Source: Phyllostachys edulis (Eukaryota; Streptophyta; Magnoliopsida; Poales; Poaceae). From it: a stretch of 64,000 nucleotides of DNA. Of the stretch, positions 24,840 through 36,896 are shown piece by piece. The stretch is from the NCBI GenBank assembly GCA_036346405.1, contig CM070562.1, positions 107,584,999 to 107,648,998 of the forward strand. The letters run 5' to 3'. Below the pieces are notes generated by a model. It was not told the origin of the DNA, made no database searches, and saw only the letters and a program-made list of their open reading frames with translations. A program made the translations under genes and the position numbers. Position 1 is the stretch's first letter. Every line of letters starts with the position of its first letter.

Positions 24840-25335
24840 CACAATGCTTATATACCCATTCGCCATTCGGCTCCCTCCCTCCCGCAGTCGCTCTCCCTCC
24901 CGCAGCCGCTCTCTCCCTCTCGGCCTCCTCCGGTCCTCCCAAATCCCGCAGCCGCCACAAGCTCTCGCCTCTCTCCGCCCTCCCGTGTCGCCTCTCTCCC
25001 GCCTCCCGTGGCCAGCCTCCTCCCTCCATGATCGCTCTCTCCTCACACTGGCCGCCACAAGCTCTCGGCCTCCTCCCAAATCCCGGCCGCCACAGCTCTC
25101 GCCCTCGTCCGCGCCTCCCGCCGCCGCCCTCCTCCCTCCATGATCGCTCTCTCCTCCCTTGGCCGCCACAAGCTCTCGACCTCCTCCCAAATCCCTTGTG
25201 CCTCCCAGCTCTCGCCTCCTCCCGTAGCCTCCCGGCCCCCTCCTCCTCCCTCCCGTGTCGCCCTCCTCCCGGCCGCCTCCTCCAGTCGCCGCCTCCCGTC
25301 GCCGCCTCCTCCAAGTCGCCGCCCTCCGTAGTCAT
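24840..25335. repeat. C-rich degenerate minisatellite
   Basis: Repeated words GCCGCCACAAGCTCTCG and CCTCCTCCCAAATCCC occur three to four times at about 24950, 25050 and 25160. The block TGATCGCTCTCTCCTC recurs at 25028 and 25139. Overlapping long frames on both strands here are a by-product of base composition. Just downstream (25430-25535) a 28-bp word ending GTCTATTTTGCA is repeated. Confidence 0.75.
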
Positions 25336-25535
25336 CCAGATTTTAAATCGTCCAGATTTTGTCTTTGTTCTTCTTTGTGTCTGATTTGCAGAATAGTTCC
25401 TACCGCATTAGCTGATTATGCCTCCTATCAAGTTGCAGCAAGTGGTTGTCTTTGTCTATTTTGCAAAGGGTGTATGTTGAGTCTATTTTGCAGCAAGTGG
25501 AGGGAGCGTATGGTTGTCTTTGTCTATTTTGCAGG

Positions 25536-26580
25536 GCCCTAATGCTGATCATGGTGGTAGACTTGTTATCTCTGCTGATTATGCTGATACATATAGTGAT
25601 TTTTCTTTATGCTATCTCTGGCTCTCTGCCCACCAACCCTAGACTTGTTGATCACTCAAGTGGGTTACTTCACGTCTATGATTAGGCGGTGGTTAATTAC
25701 TTTGAGGAGTCTTACCACACGCGACTTCTAACTTAAGAGTTAAGGCATCCGAGTGCAACATGTTGTAGCGTCGTGTATTGGCTAGCTATGAAATACTTCT
25801 ACCGCATTAGCATTTTGTCATATGTTACATCTTCTTTGTGTATATTAGTTGACTTTACTTGATGTGTGATTTGCGATAAAATTTCTTAGTTGTTGAATGT
25901 GTGATGCACTATTGATGTGAATTGAGATGAACTATCGTGGGCGATGGGTACCATGGCGATGGGTACTCATGGGCGGTAGTGCAATCGTCATGTAAGCGGC
26001 ATGCTCATGAGCGACGGTACCGCAGGCGGCAGGCATGGCGAGATCTTCGCCGTCGTCCTTCGCGGGCATGCCGTGGGGAAAATTGGGGTCGCGGGCATGG
26101 GTATGGGCGAAGCACTACCAGTACTTGCCGCGCCGATTGCCATCCCTATGGCAAGCGGAGCGCGCTACGCCAAAGAAAGAGCGGATCCGATCGAACGTCG
26201 CGGAAAAACGAGAGCGACATCAAGTATGACCCCAGCCGACATAGCGATCGCCTGAGCAAAACCTCCGGGCGAAATCGGACGAGCGCAAAAAACGTCGGCG
26301 TGGCGATCTCTCGGCCACTTTGTCTGCGCCCTTTTATATAGAGAGATTCGGTGGTGGATGGTGGCTTTCTATACTTCAGTCAAGTGTCACAAACGTAGTG
26401 TGAGTAAATTATGTGTTGTAAGTTGTCATCGCATCTCGTGAACTTAAATCGCTAATAGTTAACAACATTGGTTATGCATATAAGTTGAAAAATAGTGCGA
26501 TTTCGTTTTCCTAAGGTTTGAAATCAGTCGTCGGTGTATTGAAAAAGGGAGGGACTAGCGCTCAAACGTACATGCCCCCA
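25536..26580. other. No recognised gene
   Basis: Mixed sequence. 25930-26340 has GGGCGATGGGTA repeats and a GC-rich block ending in TATATAGAGAGATT. Frames up to 134 codons show no family likeness. Confidence 0.45.
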
Positions 26581-27060
26581 GCTCCCGTGCAACATGTCGG
26601 ACAACACATACAAAAAAAATCAACATATGCAACAAAAGTACTTGGATCTCGAAAAATAGGGGAGGGGGTCTAGTTTCTTGTCAAAATTCACTTAAAAATT
26701 ATAGATATCGTTCATATACATAGATATACTTGAAAAGTTAGCACAGAAGTTTGGAAAAATATTAATCAATTATGCTATAACCCTTGCAACATTTTGAAAA
26801 CACATACGTAACAATTTGGAGAACACTTGCAACAAATTATTAGAACACCTGCAACAATTCTTCTCATGTGGGCAAACATCGCAAAAAATAGAAGGCAGCA
26901 TCGCAACAATACCTCTTACAGCAACAAATTTGAGCAGAGATAATGCAACAAAACAAAACACTTTCGGTAACAATCGAGGAAATGTAATACAACAAATTAC
27001 TAGAAATGCAAACAAAACCCATTGGAGAAGATGGAGGCAACAACGATTGAAAGGGGTGAG
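26581..27060. repeat. GCAACA-rich subterminal-type repeat region
   Basis: The word GCAACA or GCAACAA recurs many times at irregular 15-40 bp spacing (for example 26785, 26828, 26850, 26905, 26923, 26946). Arrays of short degenerate words like this are typical of the subterminal part of CACTA or similar DNA transposons. No terminus identified. Confidence 0.5.
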
Positions 27061-27574
27061 ACCGCAGAAGGAGTAGGAGGCGATTAACCGAGCACCTCGT
27101 TGCTGGCAGGCCCAGATATGATGGCAGCAAGGCCTGCCCACACCACAACCTGATATGGGGGTTTGGTGGGTGTGTGTGTGGGGGGGGGGGGGATCGGGTG
27201 GGAGGAATGCGACGCCGATAGCAAGCTCCCCTAGTGCCAAGTCGCCAGAGGACGAAGGAATCATGGTAGTGGAGAATAGGAAGAACAAAGATGGGAAGGA
27301 GGAGTTGTGTTGGGAGGAGGTGAGCAGACACGTGTGTTCTGATTTTAGTCATGAGAGAAGGAAGCTTAGAGGGAGGTGTGGACCGTGGAGAAGAAACGTG
27401 AAAAGATAAGACCAAACGTCTAAACGAGTGGTGAAGAATGCATATATGGTGGGAGAGTGCAGGGCAGCTGGACTGCTGGAGCAAGGCGTCTGATTTTTTT
27501 TCCCCTTTGCGTTGGACTCACGGAGTATAGCATTGCCCATTGTAAAACGGTGTTAAGGGCTGATTATTCGTCCG

Positions 27575-28005
27575 TTAAGTCGACTACGGCGGCCAGAACG
27601 TCATGACTAGCTAACGCGGTGGCTAGCGCTTAATCAACCGATTACACTGATTAATAGGACGTTTAGCGTTTAATCGCCCGGCAAATATGAGCGTTCAGTT
27701 GATATACGGCGGCCCATTTCGCCCATTTAGACTAAGAGACGTGCTTAGTATCAGTGCCTAATTGGCATCCCCGCAGGTGCGATAACCAGTTCAACATTCT
27801 CCATCCAAAATCCCAATAAGTCCCTCGTCTCTTTGTCGTCTTGATCTCTCTGGCTGCATATTTGGACATGTCAACTGAACAACCGAAGCTTTCCACTTGA
27901 ACAAGAGCCACGTACAACATGCATTGGCTATTTCCTAATTTCCAGGTATGGATCTAGCATGCCGGTCGATGCTTGCTTTGATGTTCTGATTGCAGAATAC
28001 TTGGC
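27575..28005. repeat. Empty paralog of the Copia target region
   Basis: 27575-27812 matches 36897-37120, and 27813-28005 matches 43297-43490. It is therefore the same sequence without the 6.2 kb Copia element. The target word CCAAT occurs once here, around 27813-27817. Divergence is clear, so this is an older repeat or duplication, not part of the assembly duplication. Confidence 0.85.
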
Positions 28006-28094
28006 GCAAAAATTGTTTAGGGAAAGAAGAGAGAGGCTTTATTTTTCCCAAAGGCCAAATTTTAGCACGGATTGGAACCTTATCCATTACCTTA

Positions 28095-28204
28095 TAACTT
28101 CAAGTCGTGATCTTAATATTGCTAAAATTTCATAATCATGGTCGATAAATAACTTCAAGTCGTGATCTTAATATTGCTAAAATTTCATAATCATGGTCGA
28201 TAAA
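28095..28204. repeat. Perfect 55-bp tandem duplication
   Basis: Units 28095-28149 and 28150-28204 are identical, beginning TAACTTCAAGTCGTG. A perfect match means a recent duplication or an assembly stutter. Confidence 0.95.
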
Positions 28205-28299
28205 TTATTTTTTAAGAAAATTTAAATATTAATAAATATATTATTAAGACGCAAAACCGTCCATTAAATTTCGATTAATCATCCATGTGACTATTAATC

Positions 28300-29560
28300 G
28301 TTTGACGTTAGCTATCCGTCCAACGTTTTTCACAACACTGCACATGACCAGAGAGGAGGGGAACCGAAAAAACAGAGAAATGCTACTGGCGGTACAGGCC
28401 AGGTGCGCCGCGCCTCCGAGGAAACCGCAGCGGAGCCCGACGACTCTTCCCCAGAAGCTCCAACCTTGCCCGTCATGGCGGTCCCCGATGCGTCGGACTC
28501 CGCCGGCTTCCATGCCCCCGGCGAGGCGCCGGCGCCCGGTTTGCACCCTTCGGCCGAGAGCCCTGTCGTCTCGTCTGTTGGAGCAGGAGGGATTCAGACA
28601 CCCACCGAAGGGGCAGCACCGCTTGGCTCTCCGACCCTGCTCGCTGATCCCCCCAGGTCCTGAGACTCCAGTCTCGAACCCCCGTCAACCGTCGGCCACG
28701 GCAGTGGAACAACCCCCAAGCCGGACGAATGCTCACGAACTCAGGCTAAGGCATGACCAAGCACTGCAGACGACGCTATTCTCCACCCCACCGGCGCCGC
28801 TTCTCACCACGCTACGCGCATGAGAACACCTCGATGCTTTTATCGGCGTTGACTCACCTCGATGATTTCAGTCGATCATCGACTTCGCCTCAATTGATCG
28901 GCGTGAGTCACTTTTATGGGACGCCTCTCGGCCTTGTCTCGTTAAAGGACCCTTCCGGCACCCTCCACCCCTCCCTTGACGTCAACAGTACCGTTACTAG
29001 AGCATCGCCGAGCCATCTACACTGGTTCAACACCGAACCCCTTGCCCTTAATCGTCGAGACGACCACTCCAAATAAATGAATGGCCAAAACATCAACATC
29101 CTTTGTTGGAATGTGCGCAGCTTAAACATCCCAGCCAGAAGAACCACGGTCCACGAGACCCTCACCTCAGCAACTTGCCACCTGGCCTGCCTACAGGAAA
29201 CCAAACTTCGCAACATCGATCAATCCTTAGCCTGTTACATTGGGGGATTCAATTTGCGTAGTTTCGCCCAAAAACCGGCCACGAGAGGCTGAATCCTCCT
29301 ATTATGGAATAACGAGTGCACCGACGTTCTGAAAGTGCACCGATTGGTTTACACCTTGTCGGTGACCGTCTCGTTAAGAGACTGTGGTTCGGCGTTTCAT
29401 CTTTCGATAGTGTATGGGCCCACCAGGTGGAGGGACAAGCCGGTCTTTTTTCAAGAAATCACCTCGCTAATGGAATATTCTTTGGAGTGTTATTTTCCAG
29501 AATTTTTGCTCTTTGCGATGTTATTTTAAAGTCGAATGCATTTGTGATGTTATTCCTCTA
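28300..29560 (+). mobile_element. LINE (L1-type) 5' fragment with endonuclease start
   Basis: A frame starting at ATG 29077 has the N terminus of an L1-type apurinic endonuclease: NILCWNVRSLN, then LACLQETKL with the conserved Glu. After a stop near 29290 and a frame change it continues with ILLLWNNECTD-like and SIVYGPTR segments to about 29480. The rest of the endonuclease and the whole reverse transcriptase are missing. The GC-rich, Pro/Arg-rich stretch 28330-29060 may be the remains of ORF1 or the leader, which I cannot confirm. Non-functional. Confidence 0.7.
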
Positions 29561-29588
29561 AACACGAGTGTCACACTTAAGCGCGTCA

Positions 29589-29735
29589 GTGATAGTAACA
29601 TGCTTGCGTGGGTTCGTCGGCAGATTAATGCTCACTCTGAACTGAACAATAAAAAGATTTGGTTCCTTTTGAAGTCCTGTGCTGGAGATCAGCTCTGATC
29701 ATCAGCATGTTACGGTTCTTTGTCAAAGAGATCTT
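29589..29735. repeat. Dispersed repeat shared with 11731-11873
   Basis: Second, diverged member of the same repeat. It follows the LINE fragment. The plus strand reads a 61-codon frame here that resembles no family I know. Confidence 0.8.
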
Positions 29736-30200
29736 TAATTCTATACAACTGCAAAGCTGGAGGTGCCCTTGGCAAGTTATTTAAGATCCACACCATCTTA
29801 TCTGATAACATCAATAAGCCACACTCTTCTATTTTGTAGGCAAAACGAAGGAAAAGTGGGGGAGAATTGGTGGTTATCCGTTAACTCAGCTGTAAAACGA
29901 AAAGGATAACATTCTGACGGTCGTTCTAAGAACCATCACATGCATTCAACAACGACGTGTTTAATAATAGTCAATACAGGTCAGAGAACAGGAGTAAAAG
30001 TCTAAAAGAGATCCCCCAAGCTCCTCTGATGAACAATAGCTCTCCAATCTTTCAGAGCATGAACGATCGATAGTAGAATTGTACGATCATAGCATAGAAG
30101 AACTAGAGGCCAATTTAATCTTATCAATTCGAACAGTATACGGAAGCATCAGAGGAGAAGGAAGCGATAGAGGCTGATTGATTGATTAGCTCTAGGAGGA
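29736..30200. other. Upstream region of the USP gene
   Basis: No coding signal. It probably holds the promoter and 5' UTR of the USP-domain gene; no clear TATA box placed. Confidence 0.4.
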
Positions 30201-31140
30201 ATGGGCAAGTACAGCGACGAGAAGGACGGAAGCGAGGCCGGCGGCAGCTACCCGCTGGTGGCGGTGTGCATCGACAAGGACAAGAACAGCCAGAACGCTC
30301 TCAAGTACGCCACCGAGACGCTCGTCCACAAGGGGCAGACCGTCGTCCTCGTTCATGCCAACACCAAGGGCATCTCAGGCAAGCATCCATTCCTGATTCT
30401 TCCATTGTTTCTTATCAGCTTCTTCTTCTTTTTTGGACGGCGTGTGCTTGAGTTTACAATGGCATGGTGTTGAAGGAGGGGTGGAGGACGCGGCTGGGTA
30501 CAGGCAGCCGACGGACCCGCAGATGAAGGAACTCTTCCTCCCGTTCCGCTGCTTCTGCACGCGCAAAGACGTACGCACGCATACATCTCATCCGTCTCGA
30601 TCGCCATTCGGATGCAAATGTAACATTGCACGTACTTGATTTAGAGGATCTTAATTGACACGCAGATCCATTGCGAGGTCGTGGTGCTGGACGACCACGA
30701 CGTGTCCAAGTCGATCGTCGAGTTCGCCGCGCACGCCGCCATCGAGAAGCTCGTCGTCGGCGCCACCGCGATGAGCGGCTTCGTCAGGTAACCAATGCCT
30801 CTCTGTTAATTGGTGTCCTAATCATTGCGGGAAATTGAAGGCGTTCTAATCACGCTTGGTTGATCTCTGGTTCGTGAAGGTTCAAGGCGGACATCCCCAG
30901 CAGCATCTCCAAGACGGCGCCGGACTTCAGCACGGTGTACGTCATCTCGAAAGGCGGCAAGGTGTCGTCGGTGCGCCAGGCCATCCGCCAGGCGCCGGCC
31001 GTCTCGCCCCTCCGGACGATGATCCAGGGCCCAAGCCCGAGCACGTGCCCACACAGAAGAGGACGCCGCCTCCTCCAACACTGAAAATGGCAGGTGACGC
31101 TGCCGGGACACCAAGACTGCAAGACAATTTAATCATGTAA
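30201..31140 (+). CDS. USP-domain gene, 5' half of a USP-receptor-like kinase, truncated
   Basis: Exons by my model: 30201-30378, 30476-30570, 30666-30787, 30880 to a stop. Intron 1 begins GC (CTCAG|GCAAGC), a GC-AG intron. The protein has a universal stress protein fold: PLVAVCIDKDKNSQNALKYA, VVLVHANTKG, a RQPTDPQMKELFLPFRCF segment, VVLDDHDVSKSIVEFA, VVGATAMSGFVRFK and DFSTVYVISKG. This segment order is that of the N-terminal USP part of plant USP/U-box receptor-like cytoplasmic kinases. As printed the frame stops at 31084. One extra C in the run near 31032 would carry it to 31140. DNA at 31215-31290 still reads like the family's linker after USP (SNASARKAFPDF), but the kinase domain never follows; transposon-like sequence begins instead. 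Confidence 0.75.
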
Positions 31141-31299
31141 GATTGTAGTTGTACCATCTAGCGAAGAATTGAAGAAACAAGAAGTGGTTGATCATATCTC
31201 GCTGCATATGGGGCAGGTCGCCGTTCACTAGGGGTCGAACGCGTCGGCGAGGAAGGCGTTCCCGGACTTCTCGCTGAACCCACTGGATAGGGAAGGAAG

Positions 31300-32200
31300 A
31301 GTACGTGGGTTGGGGCTGTTAGCAGCGGGGTCTAAGTCAATAACTCTTGTAAATGTTGTAGCTGCACTAAAGGATTTTGAAGAAGAAAATGCACAACTCA
31401 AATCCATGGTGACAAGTGCTGATCAAAGGTTTGCATCATACAAGGAGAATGCTGAAGCACGGTTTACAGCTTACAAGGAGAGATCCGAACAACAGTATGA
31501 AGAACTTAAAAGCTTGTTGTTGGGCTTACATGGAGGGGTTCATACCGAACAACAAAAAGATGGAGCAACGATCCAGGACAGTGTGCAGGTGAGCGTGTAA
31601 AGTTTAATGAATTATAATTGCATATTGAATTAGGAATCTGAAATGAAACCGAAACAAGCAGATGTTAAGGTCATGGTTGCCATGAGAAAATTACAATTTT
31701 TTTTGCTATTGTCATGAAAACTAAAAAAATATAAAGATAATGAGTTATTTCTATGTTTGAGTTCTGATTTAGTAATCAAGGGATTAAAACAACTAGTACA
31801 CGGCTCTTGGTGACAAATTAATCCATCAATGAAGCAATTCTTACTCTATGAGCATTTTTAGAATGTATCGAAGAAGGACGGCTACAAGAATCTTCTTCTC
31901 TAGAGAATAGGATAAATGAGATTATCCCAGCAAGAATCCAGAAGGTTCCACCGAGAAAGCAGCAATTAGGGGTATAATATATTTCCAATTGGGAATTATG
32001 AATTGGTGCACCTAAAATATTATTTACAAATATTTTGGGGATATAAAATCTTTATTTTTGACTCCTTGTAGGGTGGAAAAGAAGTTGGTTTGTGTTCCCT
32101 TGGTGGCTCTAAACTAGTGGTGACAAGGATCAAATAATTCTCAATTAATTAAGTTATTTATCCGTAATATCTGTTATAGATAGTAATGTCTTTACATAAC
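31300..32200 (+). other. Coiled-coil fragment, possibly from a CACTA (Ptta/En-Spm) transposon gene
   Basis: A frame at 31310-31600, without an ATG start, encodes a Glu/Lys-rich coiled coil (ALKDFEEENAQLKSMV, then repeated RF(A/T)(S/A)YKE units). Further on, around 32070-32130, a GGKEVGLCSLGGSKLVV-like stretch recalls the Ptta/En-Spm plant transposase domain. The identification is tentative. It replaces the kinase half of the upstream USP gene. Confidence 0.4.
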
Positions 32201-32224
32201 CTTCAAAGGTACCCTTATCATTAA

Positions 32225-32425
32225 TGATAAAGGAATATCATAATTACTTAGTCGTCAGAAGCTATTCTCGACCACCTTATATAGTCGTAAGCTATTCTAC
32301 AACTACCATGTGGTCGTAAGATATTCTACGACCACCTCATAATCGTAAGTTTTACTAAGATCACCTCAAGGTCGTAAGTTTTACTATGACCGGCCAATCA
32401 CGACCACCCTATGGTCGATAAAGCT
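32225..32425. repeat. Array of ~30-bp inverted motifs (GGTCGTA / TACGACC)
   Basis: Four to five degenerate units contain GGTCGTAAG, a short A/T core, and TACGACCACC. Such palindromic arrays are typical of CACTA subterminal regions. Confidence 0.65.
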
Positions 32426-32429
32426 AGGG

Positions 32430-34360
32430 TTGTTCAAATTGACACCAAACCAAAAAAAAAAAGCATACCAAAAAAATCTAACCGTACCGGTCAACTCGGT
32501 TTGACCGGTATTCAATATGGTATCTAGAAATCAAGTTTTTTGTGAGTACGGTATTTCCGTAAAACACTTTGGCAAAAAAAAAACTGAACCTATCGAAATA
32601 AATTAACCAGCTAGATCTCGACCTCCTCCTCCCCTTCCCCCGAGTCACCGACTCACTCGCCCTGCCCCTCCTAGCGTCGCGCACCTCCTCCTTGCTCCCC
32701 CGCCCACGCCCACGCCTCCGCCTCTGCGCCTGCCTCCGCGCGCCTCTTGCTCGCTCCTCGCCTTGCCCTCGCCCCGGCCTTGACTCGCGCCTCCTCCTCG
32801 TCGGCCTCCACCTCCACGCCTCTAGCCCCGCCTCCCACTCCGTCCTCCCCACCCCTCTGCCTCCACCCTCTCCAGATCTGCCCATCCCTTCCTCCCGACC
32901 TCATCACGGTGAGATCTCTGCCGAGGCGACGCCACGAGCCCACGACGGCCGACCACCGACCTGCACGCCATATGGGCCTCCCCACCGCACCGGTGCCATC
33001 TCGAGGGCTCTTCTCCTAGGCACAGGGCACGACGCCGCCATCGCCGAGCACGCCGCCATCGCTTCCGAGGGGCGAGGTGGCTTCTCTCTGCTGGAGGTCG
33101 GCGCCTATGGGACCTCCTCAAGGCCAAGAAGGACGAACGTGAGGTGGCACCGTTGTTTCCACTAGTCCGTGGTCCGTGGGTCCCGTGATCGGGGCCTATC
33201 TTTGAGCACCTTCTTTGCATCTGCGTGTTTCCTGCCTACCATCGCCCGTTCGCCGGTCCTACACCACCCAACACCTCCGTCCGTCCACCGGCACCACTGC
33301 TCAACCGCAGCCGCCTCTAAGGAGATATGGAAGCTGGTCTATCAGCTGGCTAGAGCCGCAAGCACCGAAGCTGCAGATGGACGGCGACCACGAGAGCTAC
33401 ATCACCATACTTGTGCCGTACTACCACCACGACCGTGCTGAGTAGCTCGCGAGGCCCGAGGGTTGGTTTCTTGTTGGTGGTGCTCTCATCGATGGCGGCC
33501 TCTCTGGTGAGCATGATGATCTACTTACCTAGTTACATTCTTGTGTTGTGCTTTTTAAAAAAATTGGGAAGGAATCATGTTGTGTTTAGTTTATTTATGA
33601 AAGCATTCAGTAGTGTAGTTGATACTTGATACTAGTATATATCTACTAATAGCTTGCTTCTGTATAGTGTAGAATTAGGAAGTAATCATATGTGGTAGTT
33701 GATAGTACTAATTAGTACAAACAATAGTTTAGTTTCATAATCCGACATAATTGACAAATCTGACAGTTGACATGATCTATAATAGGATAAGAAATTAATG
33801 TATACAATGCTGACAACCTTGTAGGATGGTTTTGTTTTCCTTTTTGGATAGAAAATGATGATGAACAACTTGGGGGTGTTTGGATTTATTTCCCCCTGAT
33901 ATGGCAGGCAATGAATGTGTTGTATGTGTGGTTGTTCTTTCATGGTTTAGTTCAGTAATGATTGCTACTGCCTACTGTTGTTTGCTGGTCTGCTGCCTAA
34001 GTGCTAACACCTAACAGCCTGATTGCCTGAATGGAATGTATGTGGAATGTGGGCTAAGTAAGTCTAAATGTCTAGTAAGGTCGCAATGCCGTTCGTAATT
34101 CGCGTTAACTTTGGTAAATATGATATTTACCGATACCGGACCGAAATAAAGTGGTATTTACCGATACCAGACCGTATTTTAAATAATACCATATTTACCA
34201 AATTAATAATATTGTATTTACCGTATATACCGTATTTACCAAATCAGTATTTATCGAAAAAAGCGAACAAATTTCTAGATAAAGCCCACAAACAGTGGAC
34301 CCAATCGACCGTGAAATTATATTACGTGTTTAATTATACGCAATAGTTAAATACGTCTTT
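32430..34360. other. Unclassified transposon-like block with CpG-rich core
   Basis: 32455-32570 and 34085-34260 both carry TACCGGTA/TTTACCG words and bracket a C-rich, CpG-rich block (32610-33500) followed by AT-rich DNA. This resembles a DNA transposon with subterminal TACCG motifs and a GC-rich 5' leader, but I could not fix termini or a target duplication. Long frames in 32600-33200 overlap on both strands and reflect composition. Confidence 0.4.
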
Positions 34361-36519
34361 GTTATCCTTCAATATAATTTCACGTATTGACCTCTGTCTC
34401 GCATAACCGCAAAGGCGAACGTGGGAGGTTACTTCTCTTACAATAATTGTCATCAAAACGTGTGTATTTCATCAACCGTTGAGACGCCTCCTGGCATGGG
34501 ACAACCGCCACCCTCGGATGCTATATAAAGGATGATGCCAATGGACGAGCGAGAGAACAATCAAAGAACAAGACATGAGTTATTAGTCTTAGCTTTGGTG
34601 ACTTCTTTCTTGTTGTAAACATGATCAATATAGAAACACAGGAGTATGGTTGTCATTCTCTCAGGAGAAGGCCCGAACTTGTCTAAAAATCCCTGTGTCT
34701 CATCTTGTGTAGTCTCGATCAAGGAGCCCCTAGCATTCATTTCATAAGTTCGATAGTAAAATATCAACAAGTGGGATAAGACAACCATATGTGTAGATGG
34801 ATTACTCTTGGGAGAATACTATGAGGTGGTCGTTGATGTTGTTCTTAAGAGTAATGTCTTACTCCCCGTGCACAGCACAATGCCACCAAGTTAAGTGCTG
34901 CTGTTGGTGTTTGTGTCACATGGCCACTTCGAAATGTATGAAATTTAGCTCCACACATTATTGATTCATCTACAACTTGTGTTAAGAGTTAAGACGAAGA
35001 TAGTGAATTGATTTTTTTTTTGAATTTGTAGGTAATGGAACCTGATGGCTCACCTCTAAATCTGACCAGACGTTCATTAGGTAAGCAATATTGCCTTCTT
35101 AGATAATTGTTTCAAGGTTTGTTCAATGAATGTGTGTGTATTTTCCTGTATTTCATGACACTTGTATTCATTTGTCAAATTCATGTCCTGATCTCCTCCT
35201 CGTTTGTTCTGATGTATTGATCTCTTGTCCTGATACAATAATAAAGCATGGGAACTGTCGTAGCTAAAAGACTAGACAATGGGTACCGGGGGGGGGGTAC
35301 CCCGTACCCTTTGTCTTGGGAGAAGGACCAAAGGGAGAAGCCAAAGACTTGTATGTATGAATGTATTGCTCATGTGTGTAGAATGAGGATCCCCCCTCCT
35401 TACATGCCCATGGGGCTTTACTTATAGGGGGCAAGAAGGGACATTTACCTTCTTGCCCCCATAGGCGAGAGAGAGAGAGAGAGAGAGATAGAGAGGGTAA
35501 TTTAGGTACATTTGCCTAAAATATGCTATACAGGCTAACTTTACATATGTACAGTACCCTGACGGCACATCGGTATTCTGACGATCTTAGGGTGCGGGGC
35601 ACCCTTGGTGCCTCTGCTACGCACGTAAACCCCACAAAGTTCCTTAGCCTAGCAATGTTTGTGGTTGGAGTTGTTTGCCTTCAACTTGTTAATAGTTCTA
35701 TCTCATGTAAACACAAATATAGTCAAGCAAATGGCTAGGGTCTAAAATGGTGGTCAAACTCTCCTTCAACTTATTGATACAATCATGTTCATCAAGATTT
35801 AGAAGCATGGTTTGATGACTTCTAAGCACGTTAGTTTGATATATACTAGTGGTACTCGGTTGTAAATTTTCAACTTTTCTTTGGTTTTATACTTCCAATT
35901 TGTTTTGATGCTCGCTACCTCATTTCCATGAGTAGCTTTGTCATGTACTACAAATGTTAATGTAACGAAGTGTTAGCCTCATGTATATGTTTGTGTATTC
36001 ATGACACCTAACTTGTGCAATTATCTTATGCGTGCAATTGATGACACTTAAATTGTGACCATAATTGTTTCTTGATTCTCATATTTTCAGATTTACGCAA
36101 AAAGACGTAGAGGTCTTCGTTGCTCGGATTTGCAATGTGAAATCTTGACATATACATAACTTTGCAATGTACTTCTGTCGAGCAGAAATGGCGATGACCC
36201 AAGACATGTTGGCATATTATTTATCTTTTGTTGAGCTCAAACCAAGCAAGGCTTCTCTAGTTTGTTAGTATGGATGCTCGCTATGTGCTTAATATCAAAT
36301 GGGTAGTAGTTGATGATAAGGAACCGGTTGTTTAACTCATCTTTGCAAGTCTATCATGGTACTTGCAATAGCTATTATGGAAGTGCAAACTTTATAGAAA
36401 TCTCGGTGTCAAATGCTTGTATGTGATTTTAGACATTCATCTTTACATGTGTGAAATCTAATGATTTTGGCTTTGTATGAATATACACAAATTGTGGAGC
36501 AACGTCTGTAAACACCATT
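34361..36519. other. Transposon interior, no recognised domain
   Basis: Mostly AT-rich. It contains two hairpins near 35.3 and 35.4 kb, a GA microsatellite (about 35466-35496) and short exon-like pieces. Probably interior of the CACTA element that ends at 36896. Confidence 0.35.
35273..35463. repeat. Two neighbouring hairpins
   Basis: Hairpin 1: AGACAATGGGTAC (35273-35285) pairs with GTACCCTTTGTCTT (35304-35317) around a G-run. Hairpin 2: TATAGGGGGCAAGAAGG (35423-35439) pairs with CCTTCTTGCCCCCATA (35448-35463) with an 8-nt loop. On the minus strand TATAAGTAAAG lies beside hairpin 2, so this could be a retroelement LTR promoter region. Confidence 0.6.
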
Positions 36520-36896
36520 GTATAAAAGGGGTGATGTTTATAAACGCCCCCGAAAGTGCCAATGCCAGGGCGTTTATAATCGCCTTGGTCATGCAAAGAT
36601 GGGTCGTTGACAAATGTTGTCATAATTAGAGAAATAGGGCATTTATAGATGCCGTGGAAACATGAATCTTCTTTGTGTTTATAAACATTGTGGAAACATG
36701 GTCAAGGGGCGTGCTTATAGGCGCCGTGCAAACTCTGAGACGGGCGCTTATAAGCGCCATGGTATACCTAAATGTCGAGAATCACTTTCCCGCATTTTCC
36801 TTGACATCTATAAGCGCCACGAAAAAACTTACTTAGGGCGTTTATAGGACTTGTAGGACATTTATAAACGCCATAGAAACTAGAATGTTTTGTAGT
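36520..36896. mobile_element. 3' terminus of a CACTA (En/Spm) transposon
   Basis: The right end reads CTAGAATGTTTTGTAGTG, the reverse complement of a CACTACAAAACATTC terminus. The preceding 330 bp contain about eight copies of a palindromic motif based on GGGCGTTTATAAACGCC (for example 36566, 36638, 36740, 36836), the usual CACTA subterminal array. The partner 5' terminus was not found in the window. Confidence 0.82.

Noticed and set aside
24685..25384. 216- and 188-codon frames as possible genes
   Set aside because: They lie on opposite strands of a C-rich minisatellite and consist of low-complexity Arg/Gly or Pro/Ser text.
35466..35496. GA repeat as a regulatory element
   Set aside because: Simple microsatellite in transposon DNA with no gene nearby.
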